NCBI GenBank assembly: GCA_032125735.1 | Contig: JAQBBZ010000401.1 | Location: forward strand, 1 to 6,367 | Direction: 5' to 3' | From: Labilibaculum sp032125735 | GTDB lineage: Bacteria; Bacteroidota; Bacteroidia; Bacteroidales; Marinifilaceae | DNA length: 6,367 nt | Part shown: positions 1 through 5,718 of the stretch, piece after piece | How positions within the stretch are numbered: position 1 is the first letter of the stretch | Layout: each line of letters begins with the position of its first letter | Notes under the pieces: generated by a model | Told to the model about the DNA's origin: nothing | What the model saw: only the letters and a program-made list of their open reading frames with translations | Database searches by the model: none | Translations under genes and position numbers: made by a program

Positions 1-37
1 GTGCAGAAGGAGAGAAAGCGAGACTGAGTTTACCCCG

Positions 38-244
38 GTGGGTTGCTGTATGGTAATTGCTTTTGAAGGGCGCTTTCATGGAAAAAATATCAAGGTTGGC
101 GAAACGGTCAGGTTTCTACCGAAACATTGCATGATGCAAAAGGTTCATTCAGGTATCGTTGTTAAGATTGAAGATGAGAATATCCTAATTGAAGGAATAG
201 ACCTAAAGGTATGGCAGCCACCTGTTGTTCATGCTATTAAATAA
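38..244 (+). CDS. Small hypothetical protein, 5' end uncertain
   Basis: I do not recognise this protein. From the GTG at 38 it is 68 residues; from the ATG at 50 it is 64. The frame also stays open to the left edge (first codon TGC at position 2), so it could be the tail of a longer gene cut by the window. No convincing ribosome site precedes either start, which matches the other genes here. The sequence alternates short hydrophobic strands with glycine turns (IKVGETVRFLP, then GIVVKIEDENILIEGIDLKVWQPP), suggesting a small beta-barrel (SH3/KOW-like) fold; this is inference only. There is no signal peptide or membrane segment. The last third reads like a real, conserved protein rather than random translation. 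A terminator-like hairpin starts 7 bases after the stop, supporting a genuine gene end. Confidence 0.55.
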   Translation: MGCCMVIAFEGRFHGKNIKVGETVRFLPKHCMMQKVHSGIVVKIEDENILIEGIDLKVWQPPVVHAIK

Positions 245-250
245 ATTTTT

Positions 251-291
251 AAGTGCTCTTCGTGGTTTTTTTAATCGCTTAGAGCGCTTTT
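251..291 (+). terminator. Putative Rho-independent terminator after the left-edge gene
   Basis: AAGTGCTCT (251-259) pairs with AGAGCGCTT (281-289), nine pairs including one T-G wobble, around a 21-base loop. A run of four T (288-291) closes the right arm. It lies just downstream of the stop at 244. The loop is long and the T run short, so this is a moderate call. Confidence 0.4.
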
Positions 292-492
292 GAATTTAAT
301 GCTTATAAATCAATTGCGTCCTAAACGTTTTTTTGAGAATAAGTATTAATTTATTCTTTTATAAAGTTTACAGCTCCTTATAATTTTAAGGTGCATTGCA
401 GCGTAGATTTTGATTTGATTTTTGCCGAGCCGAGAAGATTTGATTCGGAAAATTCATGCTGTGCTGCTATTAATAATTTGATACAACTATTT

Positions 493-516
493 AAAAAAAT
501 GCCAAAAAATCATGGC
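493..516 (-). terminator. Weak terminator candidate for the permease gene
   Basis: Read on the minus strand, GCCA (513-516) pairs with TGGC (501-504) around an eight-base loop and is followed by seven T after one A (493-499). It lies about 110 bases beyond the permease stop. The stem is only four pairs, so confidence is low, but it is the only hairpin plus T-run on this strand in the region. Confidence 0.22.
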
Positions 517-628
517 GCAAAAAAGCGAGACCTACAAAACATTACATCGGCATTAGACTAATACCTCATCTAAATAAAAATACAATATTTCAAAAGAATC
601 TCATATCTCACATCTAACGATCTATTGC

Positions 629-1654
629 TTATAAATGAATGAGTCCCATGATATCCAGCACATAAGTAAAAAATAGAGACAAACTAAAAGAAACAATGGG
701 AGCGATGATCCACATCACAAAAAAACGATCGACTTCGGTTTTTCGAAATATGTTTCGGAACCCAAGTTTAGCAACTCCAATTCCAATAATAGCACCCACA
801 TTAAGCTGTACCAATGAGGTTGGGATTCCTTTTATTAACGATGCGCTAAGCAGCAGGCTAGCCGAGATGAAAGCAATGATAACTGCTTCGATTCTTCCGA
901 ACAGCACGATTTCTTTTCCTGTCTTTTGTAAAATTTTATCGCCAAAAATAGAGCTGCCTATTGAGAAACTTGGCGCGACTATTAGTGTCGCAAGAATCAT
1001 TACGTGCAAGTAGTGATTTTGGGTCACCATTAGTTCGTTGCATGCCATTGATGATAAGGGACCAGCGGCATTGGCAACGTTATTGGTTCCTATCGAAAAG
1101 GCTACGTATAAGGACATGATTACGATTAAGCCTTTTAACAGATAGCTGTCGTTCACTTTTTTCGAAATGGTGTAGCCACGCTTTCTAATGGGTTTGTAAA
1201 TGTATTTGCCAATCAAAAATGCCAGCGCAAAAGCCACAATTGGCATAATAAACCAGGTTGGCAGAATTTCGAATAATAGTTTGTCGGTATTTAGAGAATT
1301 AAAATAGATTGCCGGTGCAGTAACGGCCATTACTGTTGACTGACTGGTTGATTGAGGGATACCAAAAATGTTTGCGATAAGCAATGAAATGGCAACAGCC
1401 AATAATATGGCCGAGACTACCGAAAAACTCATTAATTCTGGATCGAGTAGGCCTTTGCCAATGGTTTGGGCTGTTTCTTTACCACCAACAATGGCGCCTA
1501 TAAACACCATTAGCCCAAATAATCCAGGTATTAAACTTTTTTTAATCACATTACAACCATAGGCTGCAGAGAAAGCAGGGCCTGTTCCGCTGCCTCCCAT
1601 ATTTATCGATAAAAAAATGGCGATTACAAAGGGAATTATAAAAGGAATCAACAT
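629..1654 (-). CDS. PiT-family inorganic anion permease, CysP-like (sulfate or phosphate)
   Basis: A 341-residue inner-membrane permease of the PiT family, which couples anion uptake to an ion gradient. The two-fold inverted repeat of the family is visible. The first half has SINMGGSGTGPAFSAAYG (16-33) and GIPQSTSQ (98-105). The second half has GTNNVANAAGP (189-199) and GIPTSLVQ (276-283). About ten hydrophobic segments cover the chain, with a basic loop at 150-166. Classical phosphate PiT proteins have a GANDxAN-type motif in both halves. Here the first copy is replaced by NMGGSG..., much as in Bacillus subtilis CysP, a PiT-family sulfate permease of similar length. Substrate is therefore uncertain: sulfate is at least as likely as phosphate. 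The start at 1654 begins directly with the first membrane helix and has no Shine-Dalgarno. It appears to be a single-gene transcript; no sulfur- or phosphate-metabolism gene adjoins it. Confidence 0.9.
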   Translation of the reverse strand: MLIPFIIPFVIAIFLSINMGGSGTGPAFSAAYGCNVIKKSLIPGLFGLMVFIGAIVGGKETAQTIGKGLLDPELMSFSVVSAILLAVAISLLIANIFGIPQSTSQSTVMAVTAPAIYFNSLNTDKLLFEILPTWFIMPIVAFALAFLIGKYIYKPIRKRGYTISKKVNDSYLLKGLIVIMSLYVAFSIGTNNVANAAGPLSSMACNELMVTQNHYLHVMILATLIVAPSFSIGSSIFGDKILQKTGKEIVLFGRIEAVIIAFISASLLLSASLIKGIPTSLVQLNVGAIIGIGVAKLGFRNIFRKTEVDRFFVMWIIAPIVSFSLSLFFTYVLDIMGLIHL

Positions 1655-1680
1655 GGCAGATTGTTTTGATTGGTCTACAT

Positions 1681-1688
1681 CAAAAGTA
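1681..1688 (-). promoter_or_regulatory. Putative -7 promoter element of the permease gene
   Basis: On the minus strand this reads TACTTTTG, an exact match to the Bacteroidota -7 consensus TAnnTTTG, 26 bases before the permease ATG. No clear TTTG -33 element sits at the usual distance upstream, so only half the signal is present. Confidence 0.35.
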
Positions 1689-1821
1689 TTTCATCTGTAG
1701 GCTATATATCAGCGTATAAAAACGTAATTGTGCAATAGGTGTTTGTACGTATAGTGCTTGGAGTAAAAGGAATGTCATTAACTTTTTTTCCCTGGGAGAA
1801 CCCCATCTAGCCTACTAATGT

Positions 1822-1899
1822 AATCTTATCCGCAAAGGCAGGGTATTGTGTTTGTTCTGTCTTAATCTTTTCTTTTTCACACCTCGAATATGTGATTTT
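1822..1899 (-). repeat. Direct repeat copy 1 (remnant of a response-regulator 3' end)
   Basis: Bases 1822-1885 are identical to 2042-2105 (64 of 64), and similarity continues to 1899 with three mismatches (75 of 78 overall). The offset is exactly 220 bases. On the minus strand the first part reads as codons for NHIFEV followed by TGA, compared with NQIFEV and TGA at the end of the intact response regulator. All three mismatches fall on third codon positions, and two are silent. No homology to the regulator is seen further upstream, so this copy is only a tail. Confidence 0.9.
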
Positions 1900-1973
1900 G
1901 AGAGCTGTTGTTGTTCTTCTGTAAACATCTCGTAACTCTCTTGTTTTATTGTACCAAAATGAAATTATTGTGG

Positions 1974-1988
1974 CGGTACAGAGTACCG
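1974..1988. repeat. Perfect short inverted repeat CGGTAC-N3-GTACCG
   Basis: Six perfect pairs with a three-base loop, about 110 bases beyond the response-regulator stop and between the two long direct repeats. No T run follows on either strand, so it is not a standard terminator. It could be a protein-binding site or a remnant of whatever lay between the repeats. Confidence 0.5.
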
Positions 1989-2041
1989 TAATCTTTGTAG
2001 AAAGGTTTTGGAAAGTTTTTGTTTAAGGTGCAGCGCACTGA

Positions 2042-2119
2042 AATCTTATCCGCAAAGGCAGGGTATTGTGTTTGTTCTGTCTTAATCTTTTCTTTTTCAC
2101 ACCTCAAAAATCTGATTTT
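2042..2119 (-). repeat. Direct repeat copy 2, spanning the response-regulator stop codon
   Basis: The second copy covers the last codons of the response-regulator gene (IFEV and TGA) plus 55 bases of its 3' flank. The 142 bases between the copies do not resemble either flank. A direct repeat in which one copy completes a gene's 3' end can arise by tandem duplication with deletion, or by integration of an element at the gene end; the sequence alone does not decide. Confidence 0.9.
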
Positions 2120-2741
2120 TAATGGCATAAATGACCAGCGATGCGGTGTTTTTCGATTGGGTTTTCAGCAAAATGTTTTCACGGTGCTTGTCAACCGTGC
2201 GTTTGCTGATGAAGAGCATTTCGGCAATTTCCTGATTCGATAATCCCTTGCAAATGTTGTATAAGATCTCAATTTCCCGATGAGTCAAATCTGACTTCGA
2301 GAGGTGATTTTTTTTATGACTCAAATTGGTAATAATACTCTCTAATATTTCGGGTGAAAAGTAGTTTTTGTCCTCTCTAACGGCTTTAATTGCTTGCTGA
2401 ACGTCTTCGAAACTGGAATTTTTAAGCAGAAAAGCTTTGGCTCCTGCATCTATCATATCCGAATAATAATTTTCGTTGGCGTGCATCGACAGGGCAATTA
2501 TTTTTGTGCTGGGATACTTTTTTACAACCTCTTTACTTGCCTCTATTCCATTCATTACGGGCATTTCAATATCCATAAGAATGATGTCGGCCTGCCAGTT
2601 GGAAAGTAGCTCCAATAATTTATGTCCATTGCAGGCTTGCTTTATCTCCGTCTTATTATTTTGATTGTTGAGAAGAAAGAATAGCCCTTCCCGAAATAAA
2701 TCGTGATCATCAACAAGTGCTATTTTTAAAGATTCAGTCAT
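2097..2741 (-). CDS. NarL/LuxR-type two-component response regulator
   Basis: A 214-residue cytoplasmic transcription factor. Residues 5-122 form a receiver domain: acidic pair D11-D12, phospho-acceptor D57 in LMDIEMP, switch residue S85 and conserved K107 in FLLK. Residues 150-208 form a LuxR-type helix-turn-helix (LTHREIEIL..., GLSNQEIAEMLFIS, RTVDKHRENI). Length and architecture are normal for the NarL/FixJ group. Its ATG overlaps the stop of the upstream kinase gene by four bases (ATGA), so the two are translationally coupled and the kinase is almost certainly its phosphodonor. No Shine-Dalgarno is visible; coupling probably suffices. The target genes cannot be deduced, since no regulated-looking gene adjoins. 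The last codons lie inside a direct repeat whose other copy is 220 bases downstream. No terminator is evident right after the stop. Confidence 0.95.
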   Translation of the reverse strand: MTESLKIALVDDHDLFREGLFFLLNNQNNKTEIKQACNGHKLLELLSNWQADIILMDIEMPVMNGIEASKEVVKKYPSTKIIALSMHANENYYSDMIDAGAKAFLLKNSSFEDVQQAIKAVREDKNYFSPEILESIITNLSHKKNHLSKSDLTHREIEILYNICKGLSNQEIAEMLFISKRTVDKHRENILLKTQSKNTASLVIYAIKNQIFEV

Positions 2742-3679
2742 GATATCGGTATTTCAATTTTGAGGTAAAAGCCGTGATTTTTTTTACTGTTTATTTCAAT
2801 GGTTCCATCCAAGGATTTTACTCTGGAGTGGATATTTGACATGCCCATTCCTTTTATCGGTATTAGCTTGGAGGAAAAGCCGATGCCATTATCACTATAT
2901 ATCAATTCTAGTTTGTGATGATAGTTCAGTAATGAAAGGTCAATTTTAGACGCAGAGGCATGTTTAATGGTGTTGTTGAATAATTCGCCGATGATTCGAT
3001 ATAGGATTAACTCCACATTGTAGTCGAAGCGTTCTTTGTTTATTTGAATATTCAATTGAATTTGATACTGATCGGCCAGTTGAATTCCTTCGATAAAGGT
3101 TTTAACGGCTTTTTCTAAACCGTATCGTTCCAAAATATGCGGACTTAATTGGTTGGATATCTCCTTAACGGTGATAATGGCTTCGTTAATGGCCTGATCG
3201 GTTTTACTCGCTATTTGCTGGTTTTGTTGGTTTTCAACAGTCTTAATTAGAGCCGAGTTTGTCATTTTAATGGTAGAAAGGATAGGCCCCAAACCATCGT
3301 GCAATTCTTTGGCAAAACGATGGCGTTCGTGCTCTTCGGTTTTTATAACTGCACTTAGTACTCTCGCTTCAGTCTCTTTTCTCTCTTTATCAATCTCATC
3401 TTGTAGTTGAAAAATACGACGAATGTAAAAAGAACCAAAAAACATGAGCATTGAAATTACTACAGCCATCCAGTTGGTGATGAAGCTTTCCGGTTTACTT
3501 TGGTCTGCCGCGAAAACATCAAAAAGTTCTGTAAATCTGCGCAAAGCCATTAGCAAGAACCCAATGGATACCATGATCCATGATCCATTGAAACGGGTTT
3601 TCGGAATCAGGCTAATGGTAATAAAAAAAGCTCCGAATTGTAATAAAACCGATACTGTTAGTGCAATCTGTAAAAGCAT
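2738..3679 (-). CDS. Membrane sensor histidine kinase, HisKA_3 type (NarX/DesK/LiaS-like class)
   Basis: A 313-residue kinase with three hydrophobic segments (about 3-24, 34-46 and 69-87) and no recognisable extracytoplasmic sensor domain. The signal may therefore be sensed in the membrane or by a partner. A charged helical linker (about 92-117) leads to the HisKA_3 dimerisation domain with phospho-acceptor H127 in RFAKELHDGLGP. The HATPase_c domain has the N box ELFNNTIKHA (232-241, N235/N236), the G1 box DNGIGF (263-268) and a compact G2 box GMGM (277-280). All catalytic motifs are intact. The protein should autophosphorylate and pass phosphate to D57 of the co-transcribed response regulator, whose start overlaps this stop. 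The start at 3679 puts the first membrane helix at the very N-terminus. There is no Shine-Dalgarno; a weak promoter match lies upstream. Confidence 0.94.
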   Translation of the reverse strand: MLLQIALTVSVLLQFGAFFITISLIPKTRFNGSWIMVSIGFLLMALRRFTELFDVFAADQSKPESFITNWMAVVISMLMFFGSFYIRRIFQLQDEIDKERKETEARVLSAVIKTEEHERHRFAKELHDGLGPILSTIKMTNSALIKTVENQQNQQIASKTDQAINEAIITVKEISNQLSPHILERYGLEKAVKTFIEGIQLADQYQIQLNIQINKERFDYNVELILYRIIGELFNNTIKHASASKIDLSLLNYHHKLELIYSDNGIGFSSKLIPIKGMGMSNIHSRVKSLDGTIEINSKKNHGFYLKIEIPIS

Positions 3680-3707
3680 AAAACAAGAGTAAGAATTCTA
3701 CTTTTAA

Positions 3708-3737
3708 AAAATCTACGCTTAAAATCGTATTTGCAAG
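3708..3737 (-). promoter_or_regulatory. Candidate promoter of the kinase-regulator operon
   Basis: On the minus strand TAGATTTT (3708-3715) resembles the -7 element TAnnTTTG with one mismatch. It is preceded by CTTG (3734-3737) 18 bases upstream, close to the -33 TTTG. It lies 28 bases before the kinase ATG. In such AT-rich DNA partial matches are common. Confidence 0.3.
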
Positions 3738-3938
3738 CACCTCAATTAATTTGTAGCTGCAATTTAGTTAATTGTATCACGAAGTTAAGAATTTATGTTT
3801 GATCCAAAACTGCAGTTGCGATCTAATACTAATTTTTTAGGCATTGATAGGGGAAATGAAAATAGCTTTCCTCGCAAAAGGATATCCGTTTTGTATTTTA
3901 CTTCTGAAGTGAGATCCTTTTTAGGGATCAGGGTATTT

Positions 3939-3982
3939 AAAACGACACATTATAGCTTCTTATTGGCGCAAGGTATAATGTG
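3939..3982 (-). terminator. Hairpin, likely terminator of the small barrel-protein gene
   Basis: CACATTATA (3946-3954) is perfectly complementary to TATAATGTG (3974-3982). The stem continues past one mismatch with three more pairs (CTT/AAG), leaving an 11-base loop. Read on the minus strand it begins 43 bases after the stop of the 4026-4322 gene and is followed by TCG and then TTTT. The stem is AT-rich, so termination strength is uncertain. Confidence 0.4.
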
Positions 3983-4025
3983 AAGTTTCTTATTCTGGAA
4001 TTTAATGAATTGTTGCAAGCGTTTT

Positions 4026-4322
4026 TTAAATCTTCTCTTTCTTTATTATTCGCTTGTATCCTGTATAAGGATTGAGTTGCATGATCTTAAATTTGATCAA
4101 TTTTGCTTTTACCAATGGAAGTTCATCTAAAATCTCTTTTGCATGTTCCAAACTTTTGCACTCCATGATCAGTACTGCATTGTTGTCTTCATTAAAATAG
4201 ATTTCACGCAAGTATTCCGAGATGTATAATTCGTGAACATGTCGGGCTTCTTGCTCTAAAATGCAACTCTTATTATTCCAGTCAACATCTTTATATTCTT
4301 TTTCTATTGCTAATATTTTCAT
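4026..4322 (-). CDS. Small dimeric alpha-beta barrel-like protein (muconolactone isomerase/YciI-like)
   Basis: A 98-residue soluble protein with the beta-alpha-beta-beta-alpha-beta pattern of ferredoxin-like barrel proteins. A first strand MKILAIEKE (1-9) is followed by a helix with EARHVHELYISEYLREIYF (25-43). Next come strand AVLIMECKS (49-57), helix LEHAKEILDELPLV (58-71) and last strand LIKFKIMQLNPY (75-86). The YLREIYF..., ECKSLEHAKEILDELPLV and C-terminal LNPYTGYKRI segments resemble small muconolactone isomerase-like or YciI-like domain proteins often seen in Bacteroidota. I recognise this as a fold-level match, not a proven enzyme, and no substrate can be given. Residues H28 and H30 are candidates for a functional site (inference). 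It appears to be its own transcript, with a hairpin downstream and structured DNA upstream. There is no Shine-Dalgarno. Confidence 0.8.
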   Translation of the reverse strand: MKILAIEKEYKDVDWNNKSCILEQEARHVHELYISEYLREIYFNEDNNAVLIMECKSLEHAKEILDELPLVKAKLIKFKIMQLNPYTGYKRIIKKEKI

Positions 4323-4356
4323 AATTACAGTTTTATGTGATTCGTGTTAGATTATC

Positions 4357-4438
4357 ATATTTTAATATAACTGTTTTTTTCAGTATTCTTTTACTCTTCG
4401 GTGATACCGAAAACTGATGCACTAATGTATTAAAATAT
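4357..4438. repeat. Nested inverted repeats between the SRAP gene and the small barrel gene
   Basis: Three inverted repeats share one centre. The outer arms are ATATTTTAATA (4357-4367) and TATTAAAATAT (4428-4438). The middle arms are CAGT (4381-4384) and ACTG (4413-4416). The inner arms are TTCGGT (4397-4402) and ACCGAA (4406-4411), with loop GAT. The inner hairpin has six perfect pairs. No T run follows on the minus strand, so it is not an obvious terminator of the SRAP operon. It may fold in the leader of the 4026-4322 gene or bind a regulator. Confidence 0.45.
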
Positions 4439-4479
4439 ATTTCAATGCAAACAGGAAAATTGCGACTTTTTATTTTATC

Positions 4480-5244
4480 CTAAAACAACTCATTCAATTC
4501 GTCATAGAAGTATTCTTTTGTGACCTCGGGACTGTTCTCAACTGCCAGTTTTCCTTGTAAGGGGCGAACGGTATAGGCAATTAATTCTTCGCTTGATGCG
4601 TGAATCAAGTTCTGTATTTGTTCCTGATCACTTTTATTATTGATGGGCTGCAGCCATTCATCAGCAATGTCTTCGGGAAGAAGCAAGGGCATTCTGGGTT
4701 CGGAAAGTTTCGGGTTGTTGTGAATTTTGGCAAGCAGAGGATTTGCCTTGCAGGTAACAATGCTGAATGTACGCTCTAAAATGCCGGTTTCCCTGTCGGG
4801 CCATTCGGCCCAAAGCCCGGCCATTGTTAGGGCATCGCCATTTTGTTTGCGGATAAAATAAGGAAAGCTTTGTTTCCCCCGGTGGTGATGTTCAAAAAAA
4901 CCATCTACTGTAAGTAAACAACGCCTGTGTTTTGCAGAATCCCGAAAAGATGGCTTCTCAAAAATACTTTCGCCTCGGGCATTAATCGTATTGCGACGTA
5001 TTTTATTGGCCTGCACTCTATCTTTCGTCCATTCGGGAATTAAGCCCCACGAAGCGGGAGAGGGCAAAGCAGGTGTTTCGTTGGTGTAAATCAGTAAGCT
5101 TGGGTGCGCAAAACCCGAAACATGATGCCATTGCGTGATGTATGGCTGCAAATTGGTTTCCAATTCGCGGATCACATCTTTTTGATTCAGTCGGCGCGCG
5201 CGTTTTAGCTGAGCTTCCAGTTTTGCTTGTATGTCGTAACACAT
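4480..5244 (-). CDS. SRAP-domain protein (YedK/HMCES-like abasic-site DNA-protein crosslinker)
   Basis: A 254-residue SRAP (SOS-response-associated peptidase) family protein. Family members recognise abasic sites in single-stranded DNA and form a covalent thiazolidine link through Cys2, shielding the lesion from strand breakage. The catalytic set is visible. C2 is exposed after Met removal. NTINARGE (85-92) supplies the conserved Asn and Arg. VDGFFEH (113-119) carries the active Glu E118, and H175 sits in KIHNNPKLSEPRMPLLLP. W66-G67-L68-I69-P70 is also typical. The start at 5244 is fixed by the need for C2. Two differences from E. coli YedK stand out: the N-terminus reads MCYD rather than MCGR, and extra residues lie between the active His and the RMP motif. 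It follows the DUF3788 gene after only three bases, so the two form an operon. There is no Shine-Dalgarno. Confidence 0.94.
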   Translation of the reverse strand: MCYDIQAKLEAQLKRARRLNQKDVIRELETNLQPYITQWHHVSGFAHPSLLIYTNETPALPSPASWGLIPEWTKDRVQANKIRRNTINARGESIFEKPSFRDSAKHRRCLLTVDGFFEHHHRGKQSFPYFIRKQNGDALTMAGLWAEWPDRETGILERTFSIVTCKANPLLAKIHNNPKLSEPRMPLLLPEDIADEWLQPINNKSDQEQIQNLIHASSEELIAYTVRPLQGKLAVENSPEVTKEYFYDELNELF

Positions 5245-5247
5245 TGC

Positions 5248-5667
5248 TTAGTTCGCAATTTTCAGATCGATTAATTTCCCGATGTCGTTCATCCATTTGG
5301 CATCGTGAACCTCAAGACTAAGCCCTCGTCCTTCGGCATACTTTTTAGCCGCAGCTAAGTCCTCTTTTATTGCAGCATCAATATCGCTGGCCATAATCTG
5401 ATCAGTCGCTTTCTGACCAAAAATTAAGGCCACCTTAAAATAGCCTTGTCGGGGAAGCAGGTATATGATCGCCCGTTTTTTATCTTTTAGGCGAAAGCTC
5501 CATCCGTATTTTTTACCCGGATAGTTCCACTCTTCTTTTGGCTTTGGATATTTTTCTTTTACAATTTCGATAATCTGCTGCCACAGATCAAAAGTCGAAT
5601 CCAAATTGTTTTTTAAGTCATCGAGATTTGGCTCTACTGCTTTGTCGGTAAAAATGCTGAGGTCCAT
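5248..5667 (-). CDS. DUF3788 family protein
   Basis: A 139-residue soluble protein of unknown function that I recognise as DUF3788, a family common in Bacteroidota and Firmicutes. The hallmarks are an acidic N-terminal helix region, EEWNYPGKKYGWSFRLKDK (45-63), the strand AIIYLLPRQGYFKVALIFG (66-84), QKATD (85-89) and YAEGRGLSLEV (110-120). Length is normal and no signal peptide or membrane segment is seen. The aromatic/lysine-rich WNYPGKKYGWSFR stretch looks like a ligand or nucleic-acid binding surface (inference). It is the first gene of an operon with the SRAP gene, three bases apart, suggesting a role linked to DNA damage or its control. The promoter region has a good -33/-7 match and a 16-bp palindrome. 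ATG at 5667 is the natural start, with no Shine-Dalgarno. Confidence 0.9.
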   Translation of the reverse strand: MDLSIFTDKAVEPNLDDLKNNLDSTFDLWQQIIEIVKEKYPKPKEEWNYPGKKYGWSFRLKDKKRAIIYLLPRQGYFKVALIFGQKATDQIMASDIDAAIKEDLAAAKKYAEGRGLSLEVHDAKWMNDIGKLIDLKIAN

Positions 5668-5701
5668 CGTATTTGTGAATTAGTTTGGTTTGTTTTTTTG
5701 A

Positions 5702-5717
5702 TTGATCGTGTGATCAA
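5702..5717. promoter_or_regulatory. Operator-like palindrome TTGATC-GTGT-GATCAA at the predicted start
   Basis: A perfect 16-bp palindrome (six pairs, four-base spacer) directly after the -7 box of the DUF3788-SRAP operon, overlapping the predicted transcription start. This is a classic position for a repressor. The arms resemble Crp/Fnr half-sites, but the spacing TTGA-N8-TCAA is two bases longer than the usual TTGA-N6-TCAA, so the regulator is unknown. Confidence 0.45.
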
Positions 5718-5718
5718 C

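Larger units (their letters stand above)
245..628. other. Intergenic region between convergent genes
   Basis: About 380 very AT-rich bases separate the 3' ends of the left-edge gene and the permease gene, which converge. Apart from the terminator candidates I see two AT-rich inverted repeats. AGAATAA (336-342) pairs with TTATTCT (351-357), followed by TTT. An imperfect palindrome spans 373-394, CCTTA pairing with TAAGG, flanked by a T-T mismatch and then GC/GC. No convincing ORF, tRNA or conserved RNA was found. Confidence 0.5.
1655..2096. other. Non-coding region with direct repeats between permease and response regulator
   Basis: About 440 bases separate the 3' end of the response-regulator gene from the permease start. 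They hold the permease promoter candidate, both copies of a long direct repeat (described separately) and a perfect inverted repeat, CGGTAC-AGA-GTACCG (1974-1988). A 37-codon minus-strand frame at 1815-1928 runs through repeat copy 1, but its lysine/arginine/glutamine-rich translation has no recognisable family and I do not call it a gene. Confidence 0.5.
3680..4025. other. Intergenic region upstream of the kinase operon
   Basis: About 345 bases. They hold the kinase promoter candidate, a 10-bp perfect palindrome AACTGCAGTT (3808-3817), a small inverted repeat GATCC/GGATC (3913-3917 and 3925-3929) and the long hairpin at 3946-3982. A 62-codon plus-strand frame at 3795-3983 has no family resemblance, and its end lies inside that hairpin, so I do not annotate it as a gene. 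Confidence 0.5.

Noticed and set aside
1789..1800. TTCCC-T-GGGAGAA near-palindrome
   Set aside because: Too short and imperfect, and not placed near a promoter or gene end in a way that suggests function.
1946..2128. 60-codon minus-strand frame overlapping the response-regulator 3' end
   Set aside because: It reads through the direct repeat in another frame of the real gene and has no recognisable motif.
3795..3983. 62-codon plus-strand frame upstream of the kinase operon
   Set aside because: No family resemblance, unconvincing composition, and its 3' end lies inside the 3946-3982 hairpin that better serves the opposite-strand gene.
5018..5296. 92-codon minus-strand frame across the DUF3788/SRAP junction
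   Set aside because: It overlaps two well-supported genes on the same strand in a different frame, and its cysteine/arginine-rich translation is typical of an out-of-frame shadow.
5702..5717. Fnr/Crp-type binding site
   Set aside because: The half-sites look right, but the spacer is two bases too long for the known TTGA-N6-TCAA geometry.
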